Assembly (NCBI GenBank): GCA_964520985.1
Contig: CAZFPB010000001.1
Coordinates: 744,001 to 808,000, forward strand
DNA: 64,000 nucleotides
DNA from: CAYSGL01 sp964520985
GTDB taxonomy: Bacteria > Pseudomonadota > Alphaproteobacteria > Micavibrionales > Micavibrionaceae
Direction of reading: 5' to 3'
Part shown: piece after piece, positions 49,816 through 58,776 of the stretch
Layout: each line of letters starts with the position of its first letter
How positions within the stretch are numbered: the stretch's first letter is position 1
Translations under genes and position numbers: made by a program
Notes under the pieces: model-generated
What the model saw: the letters and a program-made list of their open reading frames with translations, nothing else
Told to the model about the DNA's origin: nothing
Database searches by the model: none

Positions 49816-51243
49816 ATGGCGTTTGAGCAGCCTATCCCGCTTGATGAGAATCAAACGGACAAGTTAAGTCCTGCCGAGATTTTTGAGGAGGCCAGCGCGG
49901 TCGGCCTCAGGGATACCGGCATCGCGAGCCTGCTCGACGCGCTGCATGAAAACAATACCGACTGGGTGACCTCCTACCTTCACGAACTCTCTGAAGCCGA
50001 CGTCGCCGAGCTTCTCTCAAAAATCACGCAGGATGACCGTCTCGAGCTTCTCGAAAAATACGGCGACTCGATTGATCCCTATGTGTTTACCGAGATGGAC
50101 CCCGAGCTGCGCAGCCGCACGCTTGAAGAAATGCCCGCAGTCAAAGTCGCGGCGATTATTTCCGAACTGGACAGCGATGACGCGCTCGACCTGATCGTCG
50201 ATCTCGATAAAGATTTCCAAAAAGAAATCACGCGCAAGCTATCGGCCAAAACCCGCCTTGCGATTGAAGAAGGTCTGACCTTCCCCGAAGATTCCGCCGG
50301 CCGGATGATGCAGCGCGAATATGTCGCGATCCCGGAAACATGGACCGTCGGCAAAACGATTGATTATCTGCGTGCCGCATCTGACTCATTGCCTGATGAA
50401 TTCTACGACATCATCGTTATTACGCCCACCTATCATGTCGTGGGCGAAATTCCGTTAAGCAAGCTCATCCGCGCGACGCGCCCCGAGCATGTGCGCGAAC
50501 TGGTGCTGGAAGACACGCACATTATTCCGGCAGACATGGACCAGGAAGAAGTCGCCGAGATGTTCCGCCGCGAAGACTTAAGCTCCGCGCCTGTCGTCGA
50601 TGCCGAAGGGCGGTTGATCGGGGTGATTACGGTCGATGACATTATCGACGTTATCGACGAAGAAGCCGCCGAAGACATTCTGAAACTCGCCGGGGTTACC
50701 GAGGATGGCGATTTATACCGCGCCGTGTTCCAGACCAGCATGGCACGTTCCCGCTGGCTGCTGATCAATCTGATTACCGCGTTCATGGCCGCCGGTGTTG
50801 TATCGCTGTTCGGCGCGACAATTGAACAAGTCGTGGCCCTCGCCGCACTGATGCCGATCGTGGCGGGCATGGGCGGCAATGCCGGCACGCAGGCACTGGC
50901 CGTTGCCGTGCGCGCGATTGCCACCCGCGAACTCTCCAGCACCAACGCCCGCCGCGCGATCACCAAGGAAGCGCTGGTCGGCCTCGTCAATGGCGGTATT
51001 TTCGCCACGCTGGTCGGCGCTATCACGGCCCTGTTCTTTGGCGACATGATGCTCGGCGCCGTCATCGCCATGGCGCTCGTCATCAACCTGTTTACGGCGG
51101 GCGTCTTCGGCACGGCGATCCCGATCATCCTCGACCGCTTCGATCTCGATCCGGCCATTGCCTCTTCCGTATTCCTCACGACCATCACCGATGTTGTCGG
51201 ATTTTTTGGATTTTTGGGTCTGGCTACCCTTTTGCTCATTTAG
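49816..51243 (+). CDS. mgtE: Magnesium transporter MgtE
   Basis: The 475-residue transporter has the MgtE layout: N domain of superhelical repeats (SYLHELSEADVAELLSKI, LEEMPAVKVAAIISELDSDD), a CBS pair (about 135-265) and five spans with MPIVAGMGGNAGTQALAVAVRAIATREL and GTAIPIILDRFDLDPAIASSVFLTTITDVVGFF. It imports Mg2+ through a gated channel whose cytosolic domain senses Mg2+. It starts 15 bases after maeB with AAGGGA upstream; the GNAT gene follows. Confidence 0.96.
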   Translation: MAFEQPIPLDENQTDKLSPAEIFEEASAVGLRDTGIASLLDALHENNTDWVTSYLHELSEADVAELLSKITQDDRLELLEKYGDSIDPYVFTEMDPELRSRTLEEMPAVKVAAIISELDSDDALDLIVDLDKDFQKEITRKLSAKTRLAIEEGLTFPEDSAGRMMQREYVAIPETWTVGKTIDYLRAASDSLPDEFYDIIVITPTYHVVGEIPLSKLIRATRPEHVRELVLEDTHIIPADMDQEEVAEMFRREDLSSAPVVDAEGRLIGVITVDDIIDVIDEEAAEDILKLAGVTEDGDLYRAVFQTSMARSRWLLINLITAFMAAGVVSLFGATIEQVVALAALMPIVAGMGGNAGTQALAVAVRAIATRELSSTNARRAITKEALVGLVNGGIFATLVGAITALFFGDMMLGAVIAMALVINLFTAGVFGTAIPIILDRFDLDPAIASSVFLTTITDVVGFFGFLGLATLLLI

Positions 51244-51258
51244 TAGTATCTTGTTCTT

Positions 51259-51792
51259 ATGTCTGCTTCGAAACTCATCCGTCCCGATATCGATTATAAA
51301 GAGAGCTACCTCGCCGCGCTGAGAGAATATCACGCGGAAGGCCGCTACCTTTATCAAAAACCTGACCTGATCGCCGGTGAATTCGGCAGCTTTGTGAAAG
51401 CCCTGCGGGCCGAGCGCGGCTACCCGCACCAGCCCTATCAGGACTGGGTGGAACCCGTCCCCGAAACTATCGTCTGGATGGTCAAGGATGACGACTATAT
51501 TGGCACGGTCGATATCCGCCACCGCCTCAACTGGCACCTCGAAAAACATGGCGGGCACGTCCATTTCGTCGTTCGGCCAAGCTGGCGCGGCAAGGGCTAT
51601 GGCAAGAAAATCCTCAAAAAAGCCATGCCGATCATCAATTATCTGGGTATCGACAAGGCCCTTATTACCCTGCCTCCCGGTGACACTACGGCCATCCATA
51701 TCGTTGAGGCTTGCGGCGGGATTTACGAGGATACCACCCCGGAAACCGAATGTTTTCCCGTCCGGGCGCGCTACTGGCTTGATTGCCGTTGA
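51259..51792 (+). CDS. GNAT family N-acetyltransferase
   Basis: This 177-residue protein has the GNAT core: ETIVWMVKDDDYIGTVDIRHRLN, then motif A with VRPSWRGKGYGKKILKKAMP (the acetyl-CoA pyrophosphate loop), and a later AIHIVEACGG strand-helix. No second domain. Substrate unknown. A possible -10 (TATCTT, 51247-51252) ends 6 bases before ATG, with no Shine-Dalgarno site; co-transcription with mgtE is also likely as the gap is 15 bases. Confidence 0.87.
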   Translation: MSASKLIRPDIDYKESYLAALREYHAEGRYLYQKPDLIAGEFGSFVKALRAERGYPHQPYQDWVEPVPETIVWMVKDDDYIGTVDIRHRLNWHLEKHGGHVHFVVRPSWRGKGYGKKILKKAMPIINYLGIDKALITLPPGDTTAIHIVEACGGIYEDTTPETECFPVRARYWLDCR

Positions 51793-51817
51793 TATTTGGG
51801 GCCGGGCGCAGTATAGC
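51789..51817 (+). promoter_or_regulatory. Promoter of the PBP1A gene, near-leaderless
   Basis: TTGATA (51789-51794), a 17-base spacer and TATAGC (51812-51817). ATG 51826 lies 8 bases beyond the -10 box with no Shine-Dalgarno site. Confidence 0.5.
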
Positions 51818-51825
51818 TTTCGCCC

Positions 51826-53877
51826 ATGGCGACCCGTAAAAAAGTGACCCGCAAGAAGGGCAAATCCACCAAGGACACCAGCATCCAAGGGTATTTCAAA
51901 ACGATGTTCCGTTGGGGCCTCGTTGCCTCCCTATGGGCGGCCCTGCTGATTGGCGGCCTGATGGTGTGGTACGCCAGCGAATTGCCAGACATTACCGAAT
52001 CCATGGTGTTCGAACGCCGCCCGAGTATTATCGTCAAAGCCAGTGACGGCACGGTGCTCGACCGTTACGGCGACATTAAAGGCGAGACCGTCGCCATCGC
52101 CGACCTGCCGCCTTATGTGGTGCAAGCCGTTCTCGCCACCGAAGACCGCCGTTTCTATCATCACATGGGTGTCGACCCGCTGGGCATCGCCCGCGCTTTC
52201 TTTGTCAACATAGCCCGCGGCGGTTTCGTGCAGGGCGGCTCGACCATCACGCAGCAGCTCGCCAAGAATTTGTTCCTGAGCCGCGAGCGCACACTCAAAC
52301 GCAAAGTACAGGAAGCGATGCTCGCCTTGTGGCTGGAGCGCAAGCTGACCAAAGATGAAATCCTCAGCGCTTATCTTAACCGCGTCTATCTCGGCTCCGG
52401 CGCGTACGGCGTCGATGCCGCCGCGCGTGTCTATTTCAACAAGCGCGCAACGGAGCTCTCGCTGCGCGAAGCCGCAACAATCGCAGGCCTCTTGAAAGCG
52501 CCGTCGCGCTACTCCCCCGCCGCCAATCCTGAATTATCCGCCGAGCGCACCAATATTGTGCTGGGTGCCATGGTCGATGCTGGCTTCATCAAAGAATCCG
52601 ATATGAAAAAATGGGCGAAAGTCCCGCCCGCGCCGCGCCGCAAACCATCGAGCGGCGAAACCGTGCGCTACTTCACCGATTACGTCGTCGAGCAAATGAA
52701 CGATCTGGTGGGTGTGAGCGAAAAAGACCTGATTGTTGAAACAACGCTCAACCGCGCCGTGCAGCAGACGACCGAAGCCGCGATCACCAAAGCGCTCCTC
52801 GCAGCGGCCAATGAACACGCCACGCAAGGCGCCGCCGTTGTCATGCAACTCGATGGCGCCGTTGTCGCCATGGTAGGCGGCCGCGATTACGGTGCCAGCG
52901 AATTCAACCGTGCGACCGATGCCCTGCGCCCCCCCGGCTCGTCCTTCAAACCGATCGTCTACCTAACCGCGCTCGAACATGGCTGGACACCTAATACATT
53001 GATCATGGATGAACCAATCACGTCCGGTCGCTACCGCCCACAAAACTATGGCGGCGAATATTACGGCGAAGTCACCCTGACCGAAGCGCTCACCCGCTCG
53101 CTTAACACCGTGGCTGTAAACCTGATGCGCAATGTCGGCCCCGATGCCGTCATTGGCATGGCCCGCCGCCTTGGCATCACCGCCGACCTGCATCCTGATT
53201 TGAGCTTGGCGTTAGGCAGCAGCGGCGTGCCGGTTATCCAGATGGCCACCGCCTATGCCACGCTTGGCCGCGGCGGCAGCGCTGTCGAGCCCTATGCCAT
53301 CACGCGCATCACAGATGAAGATGGCAAAGTTTATTATGAGCGCGACGTACCCACCGGCAGCCAGCAGGTCGTTGATCGCGGGATCGTGTATGGTATCGCC
53401 GGCATGATGCGCTCGGTTGTGGAAAACGGTACTGGCCGCGCCGCGATGATCGCCTGGCCAGCCGCCGGCAAGACCGGCACGTCGCAAGATTTCCGCGATG
53501 CATGGTTTAACGGCTTCACGGATCGTTACGCCGCCGCCGTCTGGATCGGCAATGATGACAATTCCCCGACCAAGCGTGTGACCGGTGGAACGCACCCTGC
53601 CCGTATCTGGCGCGAAGCGATGACGTCCGCCATGAACCAATCGGGCGCGCAATCGTTCGGCGTCGCTTCGAACAGCGGGTATGGCGCTGACTTTGGTTTT
53701 GATGGATTGCTGGGCCGTATTCTCGGTGGTGAAGAACCAGAACAAACGCAGGAGGATAATGGCGGCGGCTTCTTCAATCGCCTGTTTAATGGCGGCACCT
53801 CGCGTCAGGAAGTGCCGAGAGGCAATAGCCCGAACAGCACGCCGCTCGGCCGCCATCAATGGGATATGAACGAGTAA
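51826..53877 (+). CDS. Class A penicillin-binding protein (PBP1A family)
   Basis: The 683-residue bifunctional enzyme has a basic cytoplasmic tail (KKVTRKKGKSTK), one span (about 29-51), a GT51 transglycosylase (ATEDRRFYHHMGVDPLGI with the catalytic Glu; GGSTITQQLAKNLFLS), and a transpeptidase with Ser372 in SSFK, SLN in RSLNTVA and KTGTS. It polymerises lipid II and cross-links peptidoglycan in the periplasm. At 683 residues it is shorter than E. coli PBP1A (850); the extra ODD/OB insertion seems to be missing. Confidence 0.93.
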   Translation: MATRKKVTRKKGKSTKDTSIQGYFKTMFRWGLVASLWAALLIGGLMVWYASELPDITESMVFERRPSIIVKASDGTVLDRYGDIKGETVAIADLPPYVVQAVLATEDRRFYHHMGVDPLGIARAFFVNIARGGFVQGGSTITQQLAKNLFLSRERTLKRKVQEAMLALWLERKLTKDEILSAYLNRVYLGSGAYGVDAAARVYFNKRATELSLREAATIAGLLKAPSRYSPAANPELSAERTNIVLGAMVDAGFIKESDMKKWAKVPPAPRRKPSSGETVRYFTDYVVEQMNDLVGVSEKDLIVETTLNRAVQQTTEAAITKALLAAANEHATQGAAVVMQLDGAVVAMVGGRDYGASEFNRATDALRPPGSSFKPIVYLTALEHGWTPNTLIMDEPITSGRYRPQNYGGEYYGEVTLTEALTRSLNTVAVNLMRNVGPDAVIGMARRLGITADLHPDLSLALGSSGVPVIQMATAYATLGRGGSAVEPYAITRITDEDGKVYYERDVPTGSQQVVDRGIVYGIAGMMRSVVENGTGRAAMIAWPAAGKTGTSQDFRDAWFNGFTDRYAAAVWIGNDDNSPTKRVTGGTHPARIWREAMTSAMNQSGAQSFGVASNSGYGADFGFDGLLGRILGGEEPEQTQEDNGGGFFNRLFNGGTSRQEVPRGNSPNSTPLGRHQWDMNE

Positions 53878-53880
53878 TCC

Positions 53881-54339
53881 CTAGCGAATATGCTCTGGGT
53901 TGAAGAGCGGCTCACGCAACGCATAGCTTTTGCGGAATGCCGCGAAGCGGTCTTCGCCAATATCATCCCAGTGATTTTTCAGATCGATCAGTGCATTGCT
54001 TGGCCCGCCGACATCCCATCCACTGCGCATTAATGCCGCATCGGCATGATCGAGAAACGCGGTCGGGAATGATTTACGCGGCGCGCGCAATCCCATATCG
54101 ATAAGTGTCTTCGCGACCAGTGCGTCAGTGATATCCATCATGTCGGCTGTGAACTGAATGGAGGAGAGAATTTTGATCTCCGTGCGGCTGTTGGGAACGT
54201 GGCGGAGGTGTCTCATGAACCGCGCATAAATTTCCATCTCAATATCGTTCCCCGCCATTTCGGTGCCGGGGCATGGATACTGGATGCGCAAATCCGTTTG
54301 GTTGTCGTTTGACTTGAGTGGATAGTCGTTGGTCATCAT
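53881..54339 (-). CDS. Unknown cytosolic protein
   Basis: The 152-residue product has GGAGG 6 bases before ATG ATG (54339 or 54336). Visible features are a Cys in IQYPCPGTEM, helical segments (IEMEIYARFMRHLRHV, TADMMDITDALVAKTLIDM) and a Trp/Asp-rich tail (HWDDIGEDRFAAFRK). No signal or span. No family recognised. It is convergent with the PBP gene, with a 3-base gap and no visible terminator. Confidence 0.68.
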   Translation of the reverse strand: MMTNDYPLKSNDNQTDLRIQYPCPGTEMAGNDIEMEIYARFMRHLRHVPNSRTEIKILSSIQFTADMMDITDALVAKTLIDMGLRAPRKSFPTAFLDHADAALMRSGWDVGGPSNALIDLKNHWDDIGEDRFAAFRKSYALREPLFNPEHIR

Positions 54340-54468
54340 GGCAGACCTCCTTTTCCCTGTTCCTGCTTACGGCGGTTGTGAGTGTTTGGTTCCGTCGTTG
54401 CTTATTTCAAGGGTCTGCCGAAAGATTTAAGAGAATCTTAATGAAAGAAAGACGTGCGCTTGGTTGCC

Positions 54469-54523
54469 TGTGGACAAGTTTTCCTAAGCTCTTGGAATCG
54501 CGGCAACCGCCAGCTTATCCACA
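54469..54523. repeat. Pair of opposed DnaA-like boxes
   Basis: TGTGGACAA (54469-54477) is one base off the reverse DnaA consensus, and TTATCCACA (54515-54523) is a perfect match. They face each other 37 bases apart at the 3' end of rnhA. Only one is exact and no AT-rich unwinding stretch lies beside them, so an origin is unlikely. Confidence 0.3.
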
Positions 54524-54903
54524 AGCTCGTTTTCCGCGTGCCCGTTGTGCCCGCGCACCCAGATAAATTCGACGTCGTGCTGCTGAATCAGCGAATCGAT
54601 GCGCAGCCACAGATCCTGATTCTTGATCCGGTCCGGCCAGCCTTTGGCCTTCCAGCCTTTCATCCACTCCGTCACGCCCTGCTGCACATATTTGCTGTCC
54701 GTATAGAGCTTCACGGTGGAATTCTTTTTAAGCGCTTCGAGCCCTTTGATCACCGCCATCATTTCCATGCGGTTATTGGTGGTGGGCGTTTCACCACCCG
54801 AAAGTTGCTTTTCATGGCCGTTCCAGCGGAGCAACACGCCCCAGCCGCCGGGACCGGGATTGCCGCTGCACGCGCCATCGGTAAACATTTCGATCACACT
54901 CAT
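54484..54903 (-). CDS. rnhA: Ribonuclease HI
   Basis: The 139-residue enzyme cuts RNA in RNA-DNA hybrids. The catalytic acids are D9 (MFTDGACSGNPG), E47 (NNRMEMMAV) and D69 (YTDSKYV), with a fourth Asp in NELVDKLA. HNGHAENE carries the conserved His loop. Start codon overlaps the thrB stop (ATGA) and its end lies over a DnaA-like box. Length is usual. Confidence 0.96.
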   Translation of the reverse strand: MSVIEMFTDGACSGNPGPGGWGVLLRWNGHEKQLSGGETPTTNNRMEMMAVIKGLEALKKNSTVKLYTDSKYVQQGVTEWMKGWKAKGWPDRIKNQDLWLRIDSLIQQHDVEFIWVRGHNGHAENELVDKLAVAAIPRA

Positions 54904-55841
54904 GCGCGGAAATGCTCCAGACGCTTGGCGAATACCAGCGGATCGTGCGGCTGACCCAGACGGTCCGGCGTCCAGTTGGTTTTCTCTTCGATGCGCGACA
55001 ATAAGAAGCGCATCGCGGCGAGTCGCAACATCATCGGCAGCGAGTCATATTCCTTCGCCTCCAGCGGCATGATTTTTTTATAGGCAGCAATCATCGCCTC
55101 ATACCGCGCCGGTTGAAACTCATTGGCCTGATCGAAACACCACGCATTCACCGCAATGGCGAGGTCATAGAGGAACCATCCGGTACTGGCGAAATGGAAA
55201 TCGATGACACCGCTCACCTCGCCATCGGTAAAGAACACATTATCCGCGAAAAAATCGCCATGAATAGGCCCGCTGGTGAGACCGTTTGCCGGATAACCTG
55301 CCAGCTCATTGAATGTATCAATGCAGACAATAAGCAGTCCCGGTTTGGTCGCCGCGATCGGATCGGCCATGCCTTCAATCCAGCGGCGCCATTTATCGGG
55401 ACCGTAGGGATCGGGGTGGCGCTGATCCATACGCGCAGTCGCCAAATGCATCAGCGCCAGCGTTTCGCCCGCCTGCGCGCAGATGTCCGGCGTAATCATG
55501 CCGGCATGTCCGCCCTCTCCCGGCAGGAAGCTGTAGAAACACGAAGGGCGGCCGCACAGCATATTAATCTGCTGTCCATTTTTCGCCCGCATCACTTCCG
55601 GCACCGGCAGGCCGCTTTGATAGAGCATATCCGTGTAGCGCGTGAAGAAATCAATATCTTCCGGCTTCACGCGGTGCGGCTCGAACAGGGTCAGCACATA
55701 GCGCCCTTTATCCGTATCGACAAAATAATTGGTATTGCTCACGCCCGCTGCAATGCCTTCATGGTTGACCAAGGCACCGATATCATACTGCGCAAGAAAC
55801 GCTTCAAGCGCGGCCGCGTCAACCTGCGTATAGACAGCCAT
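54900..55841 (-). CDS. thrB: Homoserine kinase, type II (APH-fold)
   Basis: This 313-residue enzyme phosphorylates homoserine for threonine biosynthesis. It has an aminoglycoside phosphotransferase-like fold, not the GHMP type: AAGVSNTNYFVDT (nucleotide loop), GPIHGDFFADNVFF (catalytic HGDFxxDN) and GVIDFHFASTGWFLYDLA (metal Asp). Type II ThrB is usual in alphaproteobacteria. It overlaps ispH by one base and rnhA by four bases. Confidence 0.94.
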   Translation of the reverse strand: MAVYTQVDAAALEAFLAQYDIGALVNHEGIAAGVSNTNYFVDTDKGRYVLTLFEPHRVKPEDIDFFTRYTDMLYQSGLPVPEVMRAKNGQQINMLCGRPSCFYSFLPGEGGHAGMITPDICAQAGETLALMHLATARMDQRHPDPYGPDKWRRWIEGMADPIAATKPGLLIVCIDTFNELAGYPANGLTSGPIHGDFFADNVFFTDGEVSGVIDFHFASTGWFLYDLAIAVNAWCFDQANEFQPARYEAMIAAYKKIMPLEAKEYDSLPMMLRLAAMRFLLSRIEEKTNWTPDRLGQPHDPLVFAKRLEHFRA

Positions 55842-56812
55842 CAGAGCGTTTCCTTTTGCGCTTCTGCATCGCGCAGGATGCGAGGAATATTAAAGACGAC
55901 GTTCTCTTGCGTGATCGCCACTTCTTCAACCGTGACATCAAAGCGCAGGCGTGCGGCCTCAATCACTTCATCCACCAGAATTTCGGGCGCGGACGCGCCA
56001 GCGGTCAACCCCAGACGATCAACACCCTCCAGCCAGTTCCAGTCAATCTCGCTCGCGCGCTGCACAAGAATGGATTTATCGCAGCCATGCAGCGCGCCGA
56101 CTTCCACCAGACGGTTCGAGTTCGATGAATTGGGGGCGCCAATCACCATCAGTGCCTGCGTTTTTTGCGCAATCACTTTCACGGCCGCCTGACGGTTGGT
56201 GGTGGCATAACAAATGTCTTCCTTGTGCGGCGTCTGGATGGTCGGATATTTTGCCTGCAGCGCTGCGACAATATCCGCCGTATCGTCTACCGACAATGTC
56301 GTCTGTGTGCACAGCGCCAGATTGTCAGGATTGATCACATTCAATGTCGCCACATCCTCAATCGTTTCCACCAGCACCACGGCGCCCGGCGGCAGTTGCC
56401 CCATCGTGCCGACCACTTCCGGATGGCCCGCATGACCGATCAGCACAATCTGTTTGCCGATCGCGAAATGCCGCTCGGCCTCTTTATGCACCTTGCTCAC
56501 CAGCGGACAGGTCGCATCGATATAAAACATCTCGCGCACCTGCGCATCCTTGGGCACGGATTTGGGCACGCCATGTGCGCTGAAAATCACCGGCTGGCCA
56601 TCTGTGGGGATTTCATCCAGCTCCTCGACGAAAATCGCGCCCTTGGCTTTGAGTGAATCCACCACGAATTTATTATGGACAATCTCATGGCGCACATAGA
56701 CGGGCGCGCCGTATTTCTCGATCGCCTTCTCCACAATCTGAATGGCACGGTCTACCCCTGCGCAAAACCCGCGCGGCGCGGCCAGATAGATGGTGAGGGG
56801 GCGTTTTTCCAT
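55841..56812 (-). CDS. ispH: 4-hydroxy-3-methylbut-2-enyl diphosphate reductase
   Basis: The 323-residue enzyme makes IPP and DMAPP in the last step of the MEP pathway. Three cluster cysteines are in PRGFCAGVDRAI, DATCPLVSKVHKE and EDICYATTNRQ. Other hallmarks are EIVHNKFVV, FSAHGVPKSV, IGHAGHPEVVGTMGQ and GAPNSSNSNRLVEV. On the minus strand TATAAC (56824-56819) lies 6 bases before the ATG. Confidence 0.97.
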   Translation of the reverse strand: MEKRPLTIYLAAPRGFCAGVDRAIQIVEKAIEKYGAPVYVRHEIVHNKFVVDSLKAKGAIFVEELDEIPTDGQPVIFSAHGVPKSVPKDAQVREMFYIDATCPLVSKVHKEAERHFAIGKQIVLIGHAGHPEVVGTMGQLPPGAVVLVETIEDVATLNVINPDNLALCTQTTLSVDDTADIVAALQAKYPTIQTPHKEDICYATTNRQAAVKVIAQKTQALMVIGAPNSSNSNRLVEVGALHGCDKSILVQRASEIDWNWLEGVDRLGLTAGASAPEILVDEVIEAARLRFDVTVEEVAITQENVVFNIPRILRDAEAQKETL

Positions 56813-56851
56813 GTCCCCGTTATATCAAGGCTACAAGCCAAAATCCATCCC

Positions 56852-56880
56852 TTGCCAGCGCGCCTTCCCTCGCTTATTTT
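56852..56880 (+). promoter_or_regulatory. Promoter of the 56889 lipoprotein, leaderless geometry
   Basis: TTGCCA (56852-56857), a 17-base spacer and TATTTT (56875-56880) end 8 bases before ATG 56889, with no Shine-Dalgarno site. Confidence 0.5.
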
Positions 56881-56888
56881 GTCCTCCC

Positions 56889-57536
56889 ATGAGACACCTG
56901 ACCCGCGCCGCCCTGCTTTCTGCCTTTGCCCTGCTCGCCCTGACCTCGTGCGAAACCGTCGAAGGATTTAAACGCGACACAGGCAAATTATGGGCCAGCC
57001 TGCAGCCGGCTCCGGGAAGCGCTACCGCACCCGGCCAGACCGCTCCCTCAGATGATGGATCGTTAGTCGCGCCCGTTGCGTCTGACTGCCCGGTCATCAC
57101 CATCATGCCCGAGCTGAAAACGCTGAGCGAATTTACCGACATCACCAAGCCGAGCGATAAAACCAAAATTTCCGAATTCACCCTTGTGGGCGTTCAAAGC
57201 AAATGTCAGCAGCACGCCGCCGCCATGGCTATGCATATCGAGCTGATTTTCTCCGGCAAGATCGGTCCCAAAGGCCGCGCCAACAAATCCGACAAGCCGA
57301 CCTTCTCCTATCCGTATTTCATCGCGGTAACGGATGCCAAGGGCGCCGTCGTTGCGAAAGAAGTCTTCGCCGCGAACGTAGCCTATAAAGCGGGAGAATC
57401 CGAAAGCAAGCAGATCGAAAGCATCACGCAGAACCTGCCGATCAAATCGACGGATCAGATGGCCGATTACAAAGTGCTGGTCGGCTTCCAGCTGGACGAT
57501 GCCCAACTCGCGTACAACCGCACCAAAGCTCAATAA
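56889..57536 (+). CDS. Putative lipoprotein
   Basis: The 215-residue product has a signal peptide and lipobox LTSC at about residue 20. The CETVEGFKRDTGKLW that follows is entericidin-like. The region from about 60 on (CPVITIMPELKTLSEFTDI, then strands SEFTLVGVQSKC and AMHIELIFSGKIG, and a paired FIAVTDAKGAVVAKEVF) resembles an immunoglobulin-like beta sandwich. Two conserved Cys could bridge. Function unknown. An in-frame upstream extension lacks a signal and is rejected. Confidence 0.73.
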   Translation: MRHLTRAALLSAFALLALTSCETVEGFKRDTGKLWASLQPAPGSATAPGQTAPSDDGSLVAPVASDCPVITIMPELKTLSEFTDITKPSDKTKISEFTLVGVQSKCQQHAAAMAMHIELIFSGKIGPKGRANKSDKPTFSYPYFIAVTDAKGAVVAKEVFAANVAYKAGESESKQIESITQNLPIKSTDQMADYKVLVGFQLDDAQLAYNRTKAQ

Positions 57537-57537
57537 C

Positions 57538-58776
57538 TTATTTCAGCTTGTAACGCACGGCCCGAACGCCTTTGGACACGCTCCGGCGCGCGCGAAACCA
57601 TTGCGCCTGAGCCCAAGTGCTTAAGGAGCGTGTCGGTCCCCGCCCCTTTAAGACATCGCGCGTTTCCATGATGCCAAAATACACATGGTACGGCGTGGTG
57701 CCCGGCATGTAATCTGTCTTCGGCGTTAAATCACGCGCCAGCCATTCGGCCCAGAACCCGCGCTCGTCGATATAGGAATGACGGAACACTTTGACCATGC
57801 GGTGGATGGTGGCTTTCAGCGCGTCTTTATCGCTTCCCTTGGCATCGAGCATCAGCGCGTTGGCTTTCAGCAATTCACAAAACGGCCAGATACGTTTGGT
57901 ATCGAGCACAACAGCGCCCTCCGGTGTCATCTCGTCATAGATACCGCCAAACTCTTCATCCCAGCCCTTCGCATTGGCAAAAGCCAGCAATGCATGACAG
58001 GTGTCATCGTAGCGCGATGGATCAGCTTTCAAGGCGGCATGTTTTTTGAGCAGCCACACCCATTCGCCATAGTGCCCGGGCTCAACAATGATAGAGCCGC
58101 TGTCGGCAAGCGGTTGCAGGTCTTGTGTGAAGTATTCGCTCAAAACATCCGCCTGATAAAAATCGCTGAAAAACAGCGCGACAATTTCATCGGCAAGTTT
58201 TGTAAAAATATCATCGGGCCATTTTTCCGCCGCGAACAGGCACGCTTCCAATACGTGCATGTGCGATTCATGACGGCGGCGCACATCCTGCGGCGTTAAA
58301 TCAGCGTTCAGCCCCTCATGAAAGCCTTTAGCCGTACGGAAAGAGCGGTCGATAAAGTCCGCCGTTCGCACGGCATAGGCCCTCGCCGTCTCCCCGCCAT
58401 AATGCGCCATCGCGAAAATGACAAAGCCCTGACTGTAAAAATCATAATAGGTATCGAGCGGCTTGTTGTCCGCATCGAGGCTGTATATCCATCCGCCAGT
58501 CCGGGCAACATGATAATATTTGGCCATCGCCTCTAAGTGTGGCGAGAGGTCTCCCGTAAAATTTCCGCGGTTTCTGGCATCGGCATAGACCGATAACTGG
58601 CGGCATTGCGTGAGTAAACGGCGGCGCTCGACTTGTTTAGGCCGGAACGCATGGCCCACCCGCTCATAAAATAAATCCGTGCTGACATCATGAAAGGCTT
58701 CATACCATTTCGGCACCCAGCGGTAGAGCAAGCGGTTTGCCAAAAGATCAATACTGGATTGGGGGCCGCCACTCAT
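57538..58776 (-). CDS. AGE family epimerase/isomerase (N-acylglucosamine 2-epimerase-like)
   Basis: This 412-residue (alpha/alpha)6-barrel protein has the family signatures RRHESHMHVLEACLFAAE, VEPGHYGEWVWLLKKH (catalytic His loop) and TKRIWPFCELLKANALM, with a later PYHVYFG. Members interconvert aldoses and ketoses or epimerise N-acylglucosamines; the specific sugar is unknown. It overlaps the phosphatase gene by 4 bases and is convergent with the lipoprotein gene. Confidence 0.9.
   Translation of the reverse strand: MSGGPQSSIDLLANRLLYRWVPKWYEAFHDVSTDLFYERVGHAFRPKQVERRRLLTQCRQLSVYADARNRGNFTGDLSPHLEAMAKYYHVARTGGWIYSLDADNKPLDTYYDFYSQGFVIFAMAHYGGETARAYAVRTADFIDRSFRTAKGFHEGLNADLTPQDVRRRHESHMHVLEACLFAAEKWPDDIFTKLADEIVALFFSDFYQADVLSEYFTQDLQPLADSGSIIVEPGHYGEWVWLLKKHAALKADPSRYDDTCHALLAFANAKGWDEEFGGIYDEMTPEGAVVLDTKRIWPFCELLKANALMLDAKGSDKDALKATIHRMVKVFRHSYIDERGFWAEWLARDLTPKTDYMPGTTPYHVYFGIMETRDVLKGRGPTRSLSTWAQAQWFRARRSVSKGVRAVRYKLK

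Noticed and set aside
50713..51888. A 391-codon minus-strand frame over mgtE, the GNAT gene and the start of the PBP gene
   Set aside because: It crosses three well-supported genes on the opposite strand and shows the composition of an antisense shadow.
54469..54523. Replication origin based on paired DnaA-like boxes
   Set aside because: Only two boxes, one imperfect, inside a coding 3' end; no AT-rich unwinding region, no dnaA/dnaN or gidA nearby.
55113..56192. A 359-codon plus-strand frame across thrB and ispH
   Set aside because: ThrB and IspH on the minus strand are unambiguous from their motifs; the plus frame has none.
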